Shown here: positions 39,401 through 52,383 of the stretch, one piece after another
Numbering within the stretch: the stretch's first letter is position 1
Layout of the letters: every line of letters begins with the position of its first letter
Source of the DNA: Pratylenchus scribneri
Lineage: Eukaryota > Nematoda > Chromadorea > Rhabditida > Pratylenchidae
Length of the DNA stretch: 64,000 bases
NCBI GenBank assembly: GCA_030063045.1
Contig: JAQSEB010000045.1
Location: forward strand, 1,426,001 to 1,490,000
Direction of reading: 5' to 3'
Translations under genes and position numbers: made by a program
The notes under the pieces: model-generated
The model's database searches: none
What the model saw: the letters and a program-made list of their open reading frames with translations, nothing else
Told to the model about the DNA's origin: nothing

Positions 39401-42400
39401 GTCCAGGAAGTTTAAGCGAACAATTTTTTGTATATCTTATGAATACTTGCCCTTAAATTTCAGAAAATATATAAATTTAATTGATATTTTAAACCATATT
39501 GAAGTTGTCCACTCTCATCAACCACACCGAACATTGCCCGGCCCATTGATGTTGGAATGGGAATTTGAAGTTTGTGACGCAATTTCTCTACAAAAAAAAC
39601 TTTTTTTTTCTCAAATAATTTACTTCAAACTTACTCAATGAAGCGCGAACGGATGCCCTGATCATTGAACGAAAGAATGGTTCTTTTGTCAAACTAAGTT
39701 CAGTTAATTGGTCATAAAGTATCTAAATATTAAAATTTAGGATACAATTTTTTTATAAATTAAAACCAATTTTGGAAATTCGCCAAGCCGATTGCGTGCT
39801 TTTGTTTCATCAATAAGAGAACGTGTCAACATATGTAACTGTAAATCCATCAACCAATGAATACGATTGCAAATTCGTTGATGAGATGCCTTATTTTGTA
39901 GGGCAGAAACCTAAATTGTATTTGGATTAAAATGAATAAAATTAATTTTTTAACCTGATCAAGAATATTGTTCACTGGACGATTTAGACAGATTGGTACT
40001 GGAGATGAATATTTGACTATTTCCAATTTTGAATTCGTTCTTTGGGCCTTGAACTTCCTTTGCGAAGGACGAAATTGGATTCGTAAATCGAGCCAACAAT
40101 CTCGATTTTGTTTTACAGGATCTGTTTTATCCACAAGGCCATTGCGCTTTCCCCATTCTCGCATCTCATCCAGGGATTTGTCAACAGTGAGCACTCCTTT
40201 ATAGCCTCGGAATCTGATTTGGAAACAAGATGGGACGCATCCTTCCAATTTGAGTTCTTTGCTAAGTTCGTGGGCAGTTTCATAACTGATTCGGCCAACA
40301 CCATCAGAGAAATTGTATGGCTCATTTTTGCTATCATTTCCACCCAAATAATCGTGCACTGTACCATAAAATCGACGGTCTAATTTTATTGATGTTTCCT
40401 ATATAATTTTGATATATTTTTTTATCAGTAGAGGGTAATAAACCCGCGCTTGAGTGAAACATTGAGCAATTCGAGACATCATTTTTGGTGCTGATTGAAT
40501 TTTGAAAGCGCCAAGTGTTTCGATTATCTCTTGAATTTGTTGAAATGTTGCTTCGATGAAATAGCAACCATTATCCCGCATTTGTGAATTCGATGAGCCA
40601 AAATAATTGAAATGGCGTCCTAATTAGATGAAAATTAATATATTTAATTTTTATCACCTGCAACATTTATTCCTTTTCGTAATTTTAAACCAATAAATTT
40701 TTCAATAAGAATATCGGGAACATTTGTTGCATGAACCGGTTGTCCATCATCATCTCGGAAAACAACCCGTAAAAATTTGTCCACTGGATAATTGTCACAA
40801 TCTAGCCGCAAAACTCGATTGCCCATCAGCAATTCGGGTGCGACAAACAACATTCTGGTTGGAGTTATAACAACCTAATAAAGTAATTTAAAATTACGGT
40901 AGCATTAAAATTTTAACCTTTCGGACTCTGACATATCCTTCTCGCTTTATTTCATCATGAATTTGACGCATTGCATCGACATTTCGATTAATCTTATTAA
41001 AAATCCATTTGTAAATTGTCAGCGGTTGTAAACTAAAAGGTGATTAAAAATTAAATTTGTTAAAAGTTTTTCACATGCTAAGATTGTAAATGTGTTTTCA
41101 CATGCTAGGATTGTAAATGTGTTTTCGCTAGCTAAGATTGTAAATGTGTTTTCGCTTGCTAAGATTGCAAATATGTTTTCGCTTGCTAAGATTGTAAATG
41201 TGTTTTCGCTTGCTAAGATTGTAAATGTGTTTCGCTTACTAAGATTTTAAATGTGTTTTCGCTTGCTAAGATTGTAAATGTGTTTTCGCTTGCTAAGATT
41301 GTAAATGTGTTTTCGCTTGCTAAGATTATAAATGTGTTTTCGCTTGCTAAGATTGTAAATGTGTTTTCGTTTGCTAAGATTGTAAATGTGTTTTCGCTTG
41401 CTAAGATTGTAAATGTGTTTTCGCTTGCTAAGATTGTAAATGTGTTTTCGCTTGCTAAGATTGTAAATGTGTTTTCGCTTGCTAAGATTGTAAATGTGTT
41501 TTCGCTTGCTAAGATTATAAATGTGTTTTCGCTTGCTAAGATTGTAAATGTGTTTCGCTTACTAAGATTGTAAATGTGTTTTCGTTTGCTAAGATTGTAA
41601 ATGTGTTTTCGCTTGCTAAGATTGTAAATGTGTTTTCGCTTGCTAAGATTATAAATGCGTTTTCGCTTGCTAAGATTGTAAATGTGTTTTCGCTTGCTAA
41701 GATTATAAATGTGTTTTCGCTTGCTAAGATTGTAAATGTGTTTTCGCTTGCTAAGATTATAAATGTGTTTTCGCTTGCTAAGATTGTAAATGTGTTTTCG
41801 TTTGCTAAGATTATAAATGTGTTTTCGCTTGCTAAGATTGTAAATGTGTTTTCGCTTGCTAAGATTGTAAATGTGTTTTCGCTTGCTAAGATTGTAAATG
41901 TGTTTTCGCTTGCTAAGATTGTAAATGTATTTTCGCTTGCTAAGATTGAAAATGTGTTTTCGCTTACAAATTAAAAGTAATGGATATGCCCTAATATTCT
42001 TAAATGCTTATAATAAATTTTTAATCAAACCTATCTAGTCTTTTGTCAATTTCAGCCAATAATTGCTCCATCACTTCCAAACAGAGCTAAAATTAATTAA
42101 AATTATTTTTTGAAAAATGATTTTTTTAACAAACAGCTTTGTCATTTTTGAAATCCGTTGCGATTCGCTCAATGAATGAATTTCGGTCGCATTCCGATGT
42201 CAACAAATAATCCTTGACGACAGCTCCCCTTGACAATAATGCTTCGACCATATACATCAGCTCATAATTGTTGCCACAAATATGTTTGCATTGTTCATTT
42301 TCCAGCGGAGATTGTTGATATTTGCCGAATGGATATTCCGTATCCTTTTGTGTAAATGTTCGGAATTCGATAAATTGTTCTGTGCTCATTGCGAGTCGAT

Positions 42401-44371
42401 TTAAAATTTGACAATATAGGTCGATATCCTGTCCGCAAAGTTTGATTCGGAATATTGGCGATTCATTCACTTCCGCTTCCAAAAATTGATCCCGTAAATT
42501 CCTAGTTATGAATCGAACTTCTTTTTTAATTGGATCATTGAGTCGTATACGTCGAATTGTTGGCGGGGAAGACAAATGGAAATACAGCTCCCTTAAAAGG
42601 GTATAATTTATAAAATTTAGGTTAGATAAGTAGCAAACAAATTAAATTGGTTTCCTTCATTATCAAACTGCAAATTGGCCAAAATACGTCGAATTTGTTT
42701 GTATCTTACTGTCAGCGAAATAACATAGTCCATGTCCACAAAGCCTGCCTCACCTTTGTCTGAATTATTAAATTATAAACATTTTATAAATCGAATAAAC
42801 TTTGTCTTTCAGTGTATGGAAATCGAAGAACCAATTCACGTTTGTCATGTACCAAATCTGTAATCATTGCTGAGCCAACATTTTTTCCATAATATCGACT
42901 CAAAATTCCTCGAATATCTCGTTCAATTTTTAATTTACGATGACAATAGGGAGTTGAACGTTCTATTAAATTGGCGAATGTGCAACTTTCGGTTGGAATT
43001 TCGGAATGGGCCGAACTGAAATCAAAATTTTCTTTTATTTTTGTTAATTAAATGAACAAAGGGTCTGTCAGCTGAGAGCACGAATTAGGCACACCATTCG
43101 ACTCCACAACCGACGAGCTGAGTATGGATTTAAGGATTTCTGCTGCAACTTTCTAGAAAAATGCAATAGAATGAAAATTAACAAGTGAGAATTGTGAATC
43201 GGCTGTTAAGGATCGAAAACCGAAATAAAAATTTTACAGTATATAGCTCAGTCTATTTGTCTCGATTAACTGAGGAATCAGGACCGCAAATTTTGAAAAT
43301 CTTTAAGAATCTACATACCTAAATTTTTATTAAAAAACATACTTCCTAAGATAAAAATTAAAGTATTTAGGTAATTGGAACATCCATTTTGTCAAAGCTT
43401 ACCATCTTATTAATATAATGCCGATATATACCAAGAAAATACCAAGAGGATCAAGGCCAATTTTCAAGGAAATTTTTCAATAGACAGTACTATATTTAAA
43501 AAATAATGAGATAGTAATACACGAGTTATTTGTTATGCCAAAAAAATCCCACTTGATAGAATATTTGACTTATAAATTGTATAAAGTCCAATATTATTTA
43601 ATTAAAAATAGTACCATTCTATTCAACTCGCTGAGCTTCGTTGATTGAGTTATTATATTTCTATAAATTTTTCACCGAAAATCCGCTTGGTCTTGATCCA
43701 ACTTTGTATTTTCTTGGGGGAAGCCCGCATTTTGCTATCAAGATGGTATGACAAAATTGGTGACAGATTCGAATTCTTCGACATCAATTACCAATAATTA
43801 CTTCAATTTTACCTAGGAAATAATTTTTTTGAATTTTAGGGATGCAAATTTTTAGATTGTCCAATTTTTGCAGCAGATTTGATTTTAGCTCTTAGAGAGG
43901 AGTCGAATGGCATCATTCGTGCTCCCGAATTTGAGAGTCAGATACTAAAGCCTAAACAAACTTGAAATCAACTGCAAAAAACTCCTTTGAACAAAGTGAT
44001 ATTGCGCAAGTGAATGTTTGTTGTTCTGCTGCTTTCACATGATGTTGTAAAAAAATGCTGAAGAAATTAATCATATGCAGAAGATGCTCATTCGTTTTAA
44101 TATCATCAATCTTCAAAGAGTATTCAATTCGTGCATCAAATTCTTCTTCTCCCAAATATTGTAGATCTCCATCTTTCGTAATTTTCAATTGCAGATTGTT
44201 GATCAAATAATTTTCCGTAAGTGCTTTCTGAAATTATTAAAAATAAAAAACCTTATAATAAATCAAAACCTCAACAATTTCCCTTGTTTTTCCTTCAAAT
44301 CCAGGTGGAATTTTACTGTATTCGTGATCCGGCCAGAATATTATTTTAAATTTCTTAGAATTATTTTCCAT
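36474..44371 (-). CDS. Cellular RNA-dependent RNA polymerase (EGO-1/RRF-1 type)
   Basis: A leftward gene of 20 or more exons that makes secondary small RNAs in nematode RNAi. The start ATG at 44369-44371 begins MENNSKKFK; the stop is at 36474. Conserved blocks run in order: [20 protein letters not shown] (about 40870-40800), [17 protein letters not shown] (about 40610-40555), FSDGVGRIS and [13 protein letters not shown] (about 40310-40200), [32 protein letters not shown] (about 39240-39115), then a long C-terminal helical part to about 36480. The catalytic signature DLDGDEY is intact, split from its upstream block by a short intron. Introns at about 42020-41040 and 43930-43020 are enlarged by a minisatellite and a foldback element. 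It could be an EGO-1, RRF-1 or RRF-3 orthologue; I cannot tell which. Confidence 0.93.
41065..41970. repeat. 27-bp minisatellite, about 33 copies, in an RdRP intron
   Basis: The unit GCTAAGATTGTAAATGTG plus TTTTCGCTT repeats almost perfectly, with occasional A/G and T/C changes and two one-base-shorter units near 41229 and 41551. Because 27 is a multiple of 3, the plus strand reads as a 9-residue repeat (VFSLAKIVN), which is a by-product, not a gene. Confidence 0.97.
43062..43935. mobile_element. Foldback/MITE-like element in an RdRP intron
   Basis: The ends are imperfect inverted repeats: GAGCACGAAT, CCATTCGACTCC, GAGCT and TCTGCTGCAA blocks occur in order from 43076 and, complemented, from about 43925 inward. 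Inner blocks also pair (CCAAGAAAATAC...GGATCAAG near 43430 and near 43700), so much of the element can fold back. No coding capacity. Confidence 0.75.
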
Positions 44372-45443
44372 TTTAATCTATTGAATTATTAAAATATTAC
44401 AAAAAAGAAATTAATAATAACAAATTCGCGATTGAATAATACAATATTCTTTCTAATGGGTTTATGAGATGTTATTTGTTTTCACAAAAATTGCAATTGC
44501 ATTAAATTAAAAATCTCAAATGTATTCCACAGTCCTCTTATTACTTTTACTTTTTTAAAATATATATTTCTAATTATAATTGAAAAAGGGGATCGATAAA
44601 AAGCCAAGCCAAATATGTATAGAGGAGTGGATAAAAAAATGGAGGAGTAATTATTATTTTAGTCTCCATCCAAATTCCAAATTGAGGTCAATGGTCAAAA
44701 AGCTCAGTCAGAATACAGAACCCTCAAATGCCAAATTGCCTACAGCCATAATTGAATATTATCCTTTATCTAATACAAATATTTGCCAGAATAAAAAATG
44801 TTGCATTTGATATAATGGAAAAAGAAATAAATTCATAAATTCACTTATGGGCAAATATTGAATGAAGAATACAACAATCTATCTATCAAAAACGAGTTCA
44901 CAGACTTATTCATAGTTTTAGTGGGAAAATATTAATTTTTCTTATTGTATATTGTTTTAATTCACTTGGAGAATTAATTTTCAACTCTGATTTATGAAAA
45001 ATTTTTAATCAATGATGTTTTTTATTGATGATTGTATTTAAATTGTTCTGATTATTTGTTTTTTTTTTTGTCAATTTTAAAATGATAAATCGTTGAAATA
45101 AAAATTTAACAATAATCTTTTAATTTAAATAATTTTAAATCAACATATGAACGAAAAATCCCTTCGTTCATTTTCCATCAAATAAGAAAAAGAAAGAAAA
45201 ACTTTAGAAAATGGATGAGAAAATTGTGACATATAATAATAATAAAAAAATAATAAATTGAAAATTCATCACATATTAACTTTAAACAAATCTTCTTTGG
45301 CAACTTTTTGATCGAATTTTGTTTTTCCTTTTAATACAAATTATCATCCAAACCACGGGTTATCAAATGTCCATCCTCCTTCTGTTGATTTAATATTGCA
45401 AAAATTATTTAGAAAATAGGTAAAAACTTGTGTTGAGCCGTTT
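44372..45443. other. Intergenic, including a diverged copy of the UGT 3' region
   Basis: 44701-44870 matches 47315-47475, and 45286-45395 matches the 3' end of the UGT gene (48385-48480), same orientation and same order. The segment is an old duplication of UGT downstream sequence. Confidence 0.65.
45286..45395 (-). pseudogene. Relic of a UGT C-terminal exon
   Basis: The minus strand shows KST.GGWTFDNP and, further on, VAKEDL-like remnants of the UGT end (TVKSATEGWTFDSP...VAEEDLS). Frames are broken. Confidence 0.65.
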
Positions 45444-46124
45444 TCATAAATTTTCCTCGACCAAAGGTCGATACTCATCCAGCCTTCGATGATTTTGCTG
45501 TTGGTGATGGGCATCTGTAGGCGGAATCCAATTTCTGCGAGTTCGACTTGGAGCCGGTGTAATTGAGGCCGATAATTTGGGCGAACGTGAAGCAGAAAAA
45601 AGGCTTTAAAAGAGAATTAATATTTATTTAATTTTTGGATATACATTGCTGAGTAAAGGGTAAAAGTGATGCAAACACTCAAATAGCTAAAAAAAAATTA
45701 GTAAGCGAAATTCAAATATCTGAAAAACAGACCAAAACCATTCTTCCGTATGATAGGCCAACGAGAGGAGTTGAATGAGTTGGACAAGGATTGAGGCAAT
45801 TAGAAGCAAATGAATAGCAATGAGAGAAAGCAAAAAGGAGGAGAGGAACAAATGAAGGAATAGAAAGGCCAATGCAACTAATTGGAGGAGTATAAAATAG
45901 AGCGAAATACAAAGGAAGGCAAAATTAAAGGAGGAAATTGGTGGGAATGGCATCAACAATGGCCACATGAATCTGATTTCCAAATAGGTGTGATACATCA
46001 AACGGAGGGCCTGACGAAAATGGTGAAAATTAGATTGATTGAAATCGTTTTTTTTTACTTGAAGAAGGAAAATTGCCTTGTTCGAGAAATCTGGACTGGG
46101 CAGCAAAGACAATATTCTGGCCAT
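45444..46124 (-). CDS. Multi-pass membrane protein, family unknown
   Basis: From ATG 46122-46124 (MARILSLLPSPDF), the frame runs into strongly hydrophobic helices: FNFAFLCISLYFILLQLVAL, FLHLFLSSFLLSLIAI and LLLIASILVQLIQLLSL. EEWFWSVFQ follows. A short exon near 45690-45650 (YLSVCITFTLYSA) and a last exon near 45605-45444 then encode a Pro/Arg/Gln-rich polar tail ending YRPLVEENL. Three or four transmembrane helices with a cytosolic tail are likely. Splice phases at the two small introns allow another reading of the tail. Nematode genomes have many such four-helix proteins; no function assigned. Confidence 0.5.
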
Positions 46125-46567
46125 TTTTAGAGAGGAGAGAAAATGCTTTTGGATGAATAAGGACGAACAAAATGGAGGGAATGGCGGCTAAATCTAAGGA
46201 ATGGATGGAGAGAGGGTCAATTCGGCGTGGAATTGAAAGGGCATGCAATTCAGAGAAATCAAATTAGCAATAAAATATATTTTTATTAAGAAATTTTGGC
46301 GCAAAATGTTGAATTATTATTAAGCTTTTAGTGGGAATATAGAAAGAATAATTGACGAATATTATTTTCTGACTTTTATTAATGAAGTGTAAATTGACCT
46401 TTGACAATTTCTGATTGAGTGAAATTCAAAGATTCTGGTTTATAGGTAAAGCAAAAGACGATGACAGTTATAGGGAAGAAGGCTCCATCGATTTAATCAG
46501 TCCTTTGCGCGGCCACAATCACAACTCAAATTTAAGCTACGCACGCATCTTTTTTGGGCCCTAAAAC

Positions 46568-46753
46568 AGTCTCTCTCTCATTCAAATAGAGTAGAAAATG
46601 CCAGCATGGCAACGCACGCTGTTGAGGGATATGGATATGGGCGATGGCCAATTGATGAGGCATTATTACGTGAAAGAATTTTTGAGCTAGAGAAAATACT
46701 AAATAAAAAATAATAAGATATAATGTGGAAAATGAAACTACAAAAGCAGAGAG
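46568..46753 (+). repeat. Dispersed repeat, copy A
   Basis: Shares AAATAGAG(T/A)AGAAAATGCCA, CAACGCACGCT-like, GAGCTAGAGAAAATA-like and ATATAATGTGG blocks in order with 52201-52383. Confidence 0.7.
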
Positions 46754-47185
46754 GGTTTCTGGGAAACCCCGTCCACGGGGCTGCAAAGTGCAAACCTAGT
46801 CTAAAGTCGAAATTTTTGATTTTTTTTTCTATTTTTCTTGCTTTGATCTAAATTATTTATTTTTTTTTATTATTTTACAAAAAATCAATGGAAGGGTGAT
46901 GAAAAAAATATAACAATTTTTAACAATGCATATTTCATTTTTAACTTTTATTTAATAAATAATCAAAATTTAAATCATTTGTAAAATATTCTTTTCCATT
47001 CCATATTATCCTTTTTTATCCCACACTAATATTTCAAGTAAAATTAATTGGATATTGGATGCCTTTTTAACTTATATTTTCGAGTTTTTGAAGAGAAATA
47101 TTATAGTCTCTCTTCAAATTGAGACCATTGGTAAAAGCTCTACTCTAAAGAAGCAAACTTTCCAAATGCTAAAATAGTTTAATCC

Positions 47186-47300
47186 CGCCTGTTCTGATTT
47201 TTAATTCCGCCTGGTTAGAATAATTCCGTTTGTTCTGATTGTAATTCCGCCTGATTAGGATAATTTCGCCTGTTCTGATTTTAATTCCGCCTAGTTAAAA
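47186..47300. repeat. Short tandem repeat with AATTCCGCCTG units
   Basis: About 2.5 copies of a roughly 50-bp unit built from CCTGTTCTGATT, TAATTCCGCCT and GGTTAGAATAAT. Confidence 0.7.
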
Positions 47301-48384
47301 TAATTTAACCTATTAGCTCAATTAGAATACAGAACCCTTCAAATTCCAATTTGCCTATAGCCATAATTGCGTATTTTCCTTTATCTAATATTTTAGATAA
47401 TAAAAAATTTTTATTTGATAATTAATGGAAAAAGATAAAAGAATGAATTCGCTTATGGGAAAATATAGAATGAGCAATCCCCCTCCCATTCACAAACAAG
47501 AGAAAAAAACTGACTTCTTCAAAAATTTGGTGGATGTGGACAAAGGACAACACAATTTATCGTATATATATATATGTCGGGGCGAAAGTTGAAATTTTCT
47601 AACTATTTTTGTCAGAAAATCAGAGAAAATTGGGTTGACAATGACTAATTCTGTTCATTTAAATAAATAAAAAATTCGTCCCCCATAAAAAACTCTACTC
47701 TTAAATATTGAGGAAAAGTAATAGAAAATTGTCTAACCCTAATTATCTTACGTACAAAACAAATAATTTGTTCTATCAAAATTCAGACTTGAATTCACAA
47801 TTCAGTTAAATAGAAGGTGAAAATTATAATTAAATTCAAATATATGAATTCAGCCATTTTGCAAATCAAATTTGATATTAATCAAAAAGTAAACACACAA
47901 AATATGATAATAAATAGGCAAAAATGCTATATGTAGAGTTGAGTTTTGGGGAAATTTATCAAGATTTCACTTTTATAGGCAATTTTCAAGAAAGAAATTA
48001 CATTTAGCTTTCTTCAAAAGAACTTTTTCATTGGAAAATAAAAATATGTGATTATTGCTATGATAATCAACTCGGAAAAGGAAGATGAAAGAAGATCGGA
48101 TTTTGTGTGATCAACTATTTTATCATGGGCTAATTCCGATTTAATTTAAAATAATCTTTCGATGATTAAAAAAGAAGGAGAGAGCAAATTTGGAATTGGG
48201 ATTGGGCCAACCAAAAATTCATCCACACCAATTTCTTTGACAATTCTCCAGGACTAATTAATGATTTTTTTAAACAATTAATTAAACATTCCGAATTTAA
48301 TTTTAACCATGAAATTCTTTTTTTAAATGATGAATTTAAAAATAATAAAAATAATCAAATAATTTAAATTCATCCTATTTAAAT

Positions 48385-51300
48385 TTAAGACAAATCTTCT
48401 TCAGCTACTTTCACAAAATTGTCATCCAAAATTGGACTATCAAATGTCCATCCTTCCGTTGCAGATTTAACAGTCAAATTCGGCATTTCATTCTGCTCTA
48501 GTTCCAAAATTGCCTTGTCAACAACCGAAATGAATTCGCCGCTTCGATCCGGAGAGGCCATAATCATTTCCTTTAATTTTTGGGCAATTCTTCTGTAACT
48601 GTTTTTCCTAAATTAAAAATTTATTTTAGTAATCTGTCCAAATTATAAAATTTTGAACTATTTTAACCGCCTTTCCATTCTTTGATTCAAAACTATGTTA
48701 AATTTGAATAAACCTAAAGCCAACAAAAAATCAAAAGATGCATCTCGACTAAATCTATTGATTGCATAAATAATTTGGAGGTCTAGAATGAAATTCAGAA
48801 CCATTACTATTTTTTTTCCAAATTTAATAACCTTTATGATATTTCCATTTTTTTAAATTATAAAATTTCTATAGAATATTACAAAAAAAAAAATAAAAAA
48901 TAACTCGATTTTAAGCATTTTATTTAGAGTCCTGCGAAATGTTTTTTTAACATTTTGATATTTTAAAAATTTTCCATTTCCCAAAAATTCCACAATGGCC
49001 GCATTATGGAATTGATCAAAAAAGAAGGGGATGCATATTATTGGCACACCGAAATAAACAGCCTAAAAAATAAATATTTTGAATTATATAAATAAATACA
49101 TTTTCACCTCATTCAAACTATTCTGGCCACAATGGCTGATGAATAACCGCAAATTTGTTTGGGCTAAAATATTGAGGAATTTTTAAAAATTATAACAAAA
49201 AATGTTGAAAATTTTATTTAAAAAACTAAACATTTTTAAAATTTTTAGAATCAATCCAATTTTTACCTAATATCTCTTTTTGCTGCACAAATTCTTTGAA
49301 TATTTTAATATTTTTGTGGCGTTGTAAAATCTTTTTATTTCCCTCCGTTAAATGTTGCTCATCAAAATTGCTCACAATGAATTGACATTGATGAGATTGT
49401 CCAGCAAAAGCCTTTAATATAGGCTTCATGAATGAATTTTCCTCTATGAGGGATTTTATAGTGCCAAGGCTGAATAGAACCAAACAATCGGACTGGAAAA
49501 TTTCATATTTTTACATTTTATTTATTTTTCTAAACGGGAATATAAACATTGGACAGGGAATAGCTCAAATTTAACCAATTTTGATGTTTTGATATGAAAT
49601 TATAGAGTAGATTATTGGCTAATTATAAAATATTTATATCCAGCATTAATAGAATTAATTGCAAAAAATTATTGAAAAACTTTATAAAATAATTTTAAAT
49701 GATTTTAGGACAGAACTCCATCAATTCTTTTTCAATTAAATTAAAATAATATCTTTAAATAACCCAACAATTTGCTTTTATTACAAATTGAATGATTTTT
49801 CTTTTAAATTTTCCAAAATTACTCATTTTTTAATGGAAGAATCTATCCAATCTTTGATAATGGAATCGCAAATTTCACGAATAAATTGCTTACTTCTGGA
49901 TATAATAATTTCCTATTATCATTCTCCTTCATCTTAAGGGCAAATTCTTCAATATGAATTCCACCAATGAATTTCAAGAAAGGCGATGGCGACCGATTTA
50001 GCTGATGAAATTGGACAAGTGGATGCTGATTGACAAGCACATAACGGACTAGCTTTAAAAAATGTTGATTCCCAGAATTACTATTAATTCTCGACTATTT
50101 AATTGAGATAATAATATTAATTATGAATGACAAAAATAACGAACATCGATTAATTATATTATTTTATATGGAAAATGATTTTCGATTTCTTTAGTATATT
50201 TTGTCCATATTTATTAAAATTTTTAATATTTTTTACATATTCTATTTTTCAAATGATTTTGTCTTTTAAAAAATCAAAAATCACAGAATTAATTTTTTTT
50301 ATAAAAACATCGAAAAAATATAAATCAAAATAGTAATCTAAAAATTGTTAAGATATACACCTACCTTTGCAAATTTGTTTGGATCTACCGAAGAAGCAGA
50401 AGAAGCATCCTTCCGAATTTGAAATTTATATTCCTCAATGTTCTCATCTTGTCGTGGAGAAAATGGTTTTCGAATGCCCGAATTTCCATTGCCATCGCCG
50501 GGTATTGCACGCGAAAATTCTAAATAATTTTAAGGAATATTAAATTTATCGAAGATGTTGCCCAAGACTCAAAATAAAAGGAAAAATAAAGTTAATATTT
50601 TACGAATTTTTTGAAAAAAAATGTTCGAATTTTTGACAAACTTTCTTGTTTAATCAATATACTGATTGAAAATGCAGAAAAAAATATTTTACCATTAATT
50701 TTGTAAATTGCCTATTATGAAAATTCCATCGTAAATATATTTATATATTTAAAAAATTTCTTATTTTTTTTATGGAAATGCAATTCCAAAACATAAATTA
50801 TTTAGAATTAAATATGTAGTAATTGTTTCAAAATGTGTTTGCCATTGATTGGAATAATTTACCTGGAATTGTGTAAGGTAAGCTCATTCCCAATAAATGT
50901 AAAATTATGGATTTGAGTGGTGACGCCGATACAATTATGCTGCCTCGAATTTGGAGTTTGTCAAATACATCTAAAGCCTCTTTCAAGAACTCAATATCTG
51001 CCATTCCCAGTGCATAATTCTGCCCATGAAGCCAATCCGCAAATGGATGTTTTTCTCCCATAATTTCGATCATTTGATCTAAAAAGGAAAATTAAATTTC
51101 CATTTTTATTTAATATTTATCTAATTATGCCTAAAGGCAATTTATTTTAATAATTATCACAAAATGGCACTCTTACTTTGCCCAAAAATGAGCATGAAAT
51201 ACGATCGAATTGAAATGCACACAATATTCGGATTCAATTTTGGTAAGTTCAATTCATTTTCTCGTAGCCTCCATCTGTAATTATCGTAGGCGTTGGCAAT

Positions 51301-51683
51301 AATTAAATGCTTAATTTTTTAAATTATTTTTCCATAAATTTATTCCCCCTAATACAAACCACAATATATCCACTGTCATTTAATTTATTGGCCAAATTCA
51401 CCTAAGGTCAAATATTTAAGAGAAAAAATTTAAAAAATTAACTTACAAATATTTGATAGTTGCTAAAATGAATATTTCTGACAATAAAAAGAATCTTTTT
51501 CCCGTTCCGCTCCAAATTGGTAGGAGAAATATTCTCCTTTATTTTTGCTTTTCCTTTTTCCTCGTTGGTATTTTCGTAATTAGAACTTGTCAATGACGAC
51601 GCACTTTTGATCATTCCATTAACAAAATTTTCATATTGCGATAATAACAAATAGCAAAGATAATAAAATAAAAATAATCGCAT
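48385..51683 (-). CDS. UDP-glycosyltransferase (UGT, GT1)
   Basis: A leftward multi-exon gene starting MRLFLFYYLCYLLL (signal peptide). N-terminal acceptor-side strands include GKKILFIVRNIHFSNYQIF and VNLANKLNDSGYIVV (about 51400). An acceptor-domain part with SASPLKSI...LGMSLPYTIPG lies at about 50930-50860. VNQHPLVQF...KFIGGIHIEE is at about 50030-49945. The donor-binding domain has LVLFSLGTIKS (about 49485), FKEFVQQKEIL, LRLFISHCGQNSLNE (about 49150) and GVPIICIPFFFDQFHNA (about 49055), the UGT signature. A C-terminal helix and a cytosolic tail ending VAEEDLS complete it. Such enzymes add sugars to small lipophilic compounds in the ER. An Asp/Glu-rich insertion follows the signal peptide. 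Details of exon borders were not all resolved. Confidence 0.88.
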
Positions 51684-52200
51684 TTTTAGCTGTATTTTTT
51701 TTCAGTTATTAAAAAGAATGGGTCAAGAGAGAATTTTGCGTTAAAATTTTTCGTTTCTTAAATTTTGTAAGCAAATTATGTCGCTAAAATTGGCTTAATT
51801 TTGATGTCAAAAATTTCGTTTTCATTTATTAGCAAAATTCTAGATTTTTTTAAATGTATATGTCTGTTAATTTAGGATTGAATTGATTTTGTGCCCAATA
51901 ACATGTTCCAATTGGCCAAGTTGTGTCTATGTTAGTTATAGGAAGAGATATTAAATCTGTTACACGGGCAACAAATATATAAATTGTATATTAATTTTTA
52001 TTAAAGAAGAGGAGAATGGCCCTGCGCAATTCCCTGACTGAGGAGAATCAAAAAATGATGCCCATAGTAAAAGTCAGAGAATATGCCCAATATTAGGGGA
52101 AAAGCAGTGCATCGATTGAATCAATTGAGCGCGATGCCGTAATCATCCCCTCTCGAAATCTTGCAAGCAATGCATTGAATTTGGGCTCAAAATCAAAAAC

Positions 52201-52383
52201 CGTTTCTCTAATTTAAATAGAGAAGAAAATGCCAACAAGGCGACGCACGCTTATCTATTGGATGAAAGAGTTATGGGCGGTGGCCCAATGATGGAATTTT
52301 TATGTGAAAAATTTTTGAGTTAGAGAAAATATTTTAGGGAATATAAAATATAATGTGGGAGATGAAGCCGAAAAATTAGAGAG
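52201..52383 (+). repeat. Dispersed repeat, copy B
   Basis: Diverged direct copy of 46568-46753. Confidence 0.7.

Larger units (their letters stand above)
46250..48384. other. Intergenic with repeats
   Basis: Holds a dispersed repeat (46568-46753), a tandem repeat (47186-47300), the source of the duplicated UGT downstream segment (47315-48384), and a block at 48170-48370 repeated at 58635-58790. No gene seen. Confidence 0.55.

Noticed and set aside
41065..41970. CRISPR-like array
   Set aside because: The 27-bp units are contiguous with no unique spacers, and the host is a eukaryote.
41253..41974. Two plus-strand frames made of VFSLAKIVN repeats
   Set aside because: They arise because the minisatellite unit is 27 bp and stop-free. 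They lie in an intron of the opposite-strand RdRP gene, and the first lacks any non-repeat sequence.
46532..46793. Minus-strand frames of 71-84 residues
   Set aside because: They run through a dispersed repeat; the second copy at 52.2 kb does not keep the frame.
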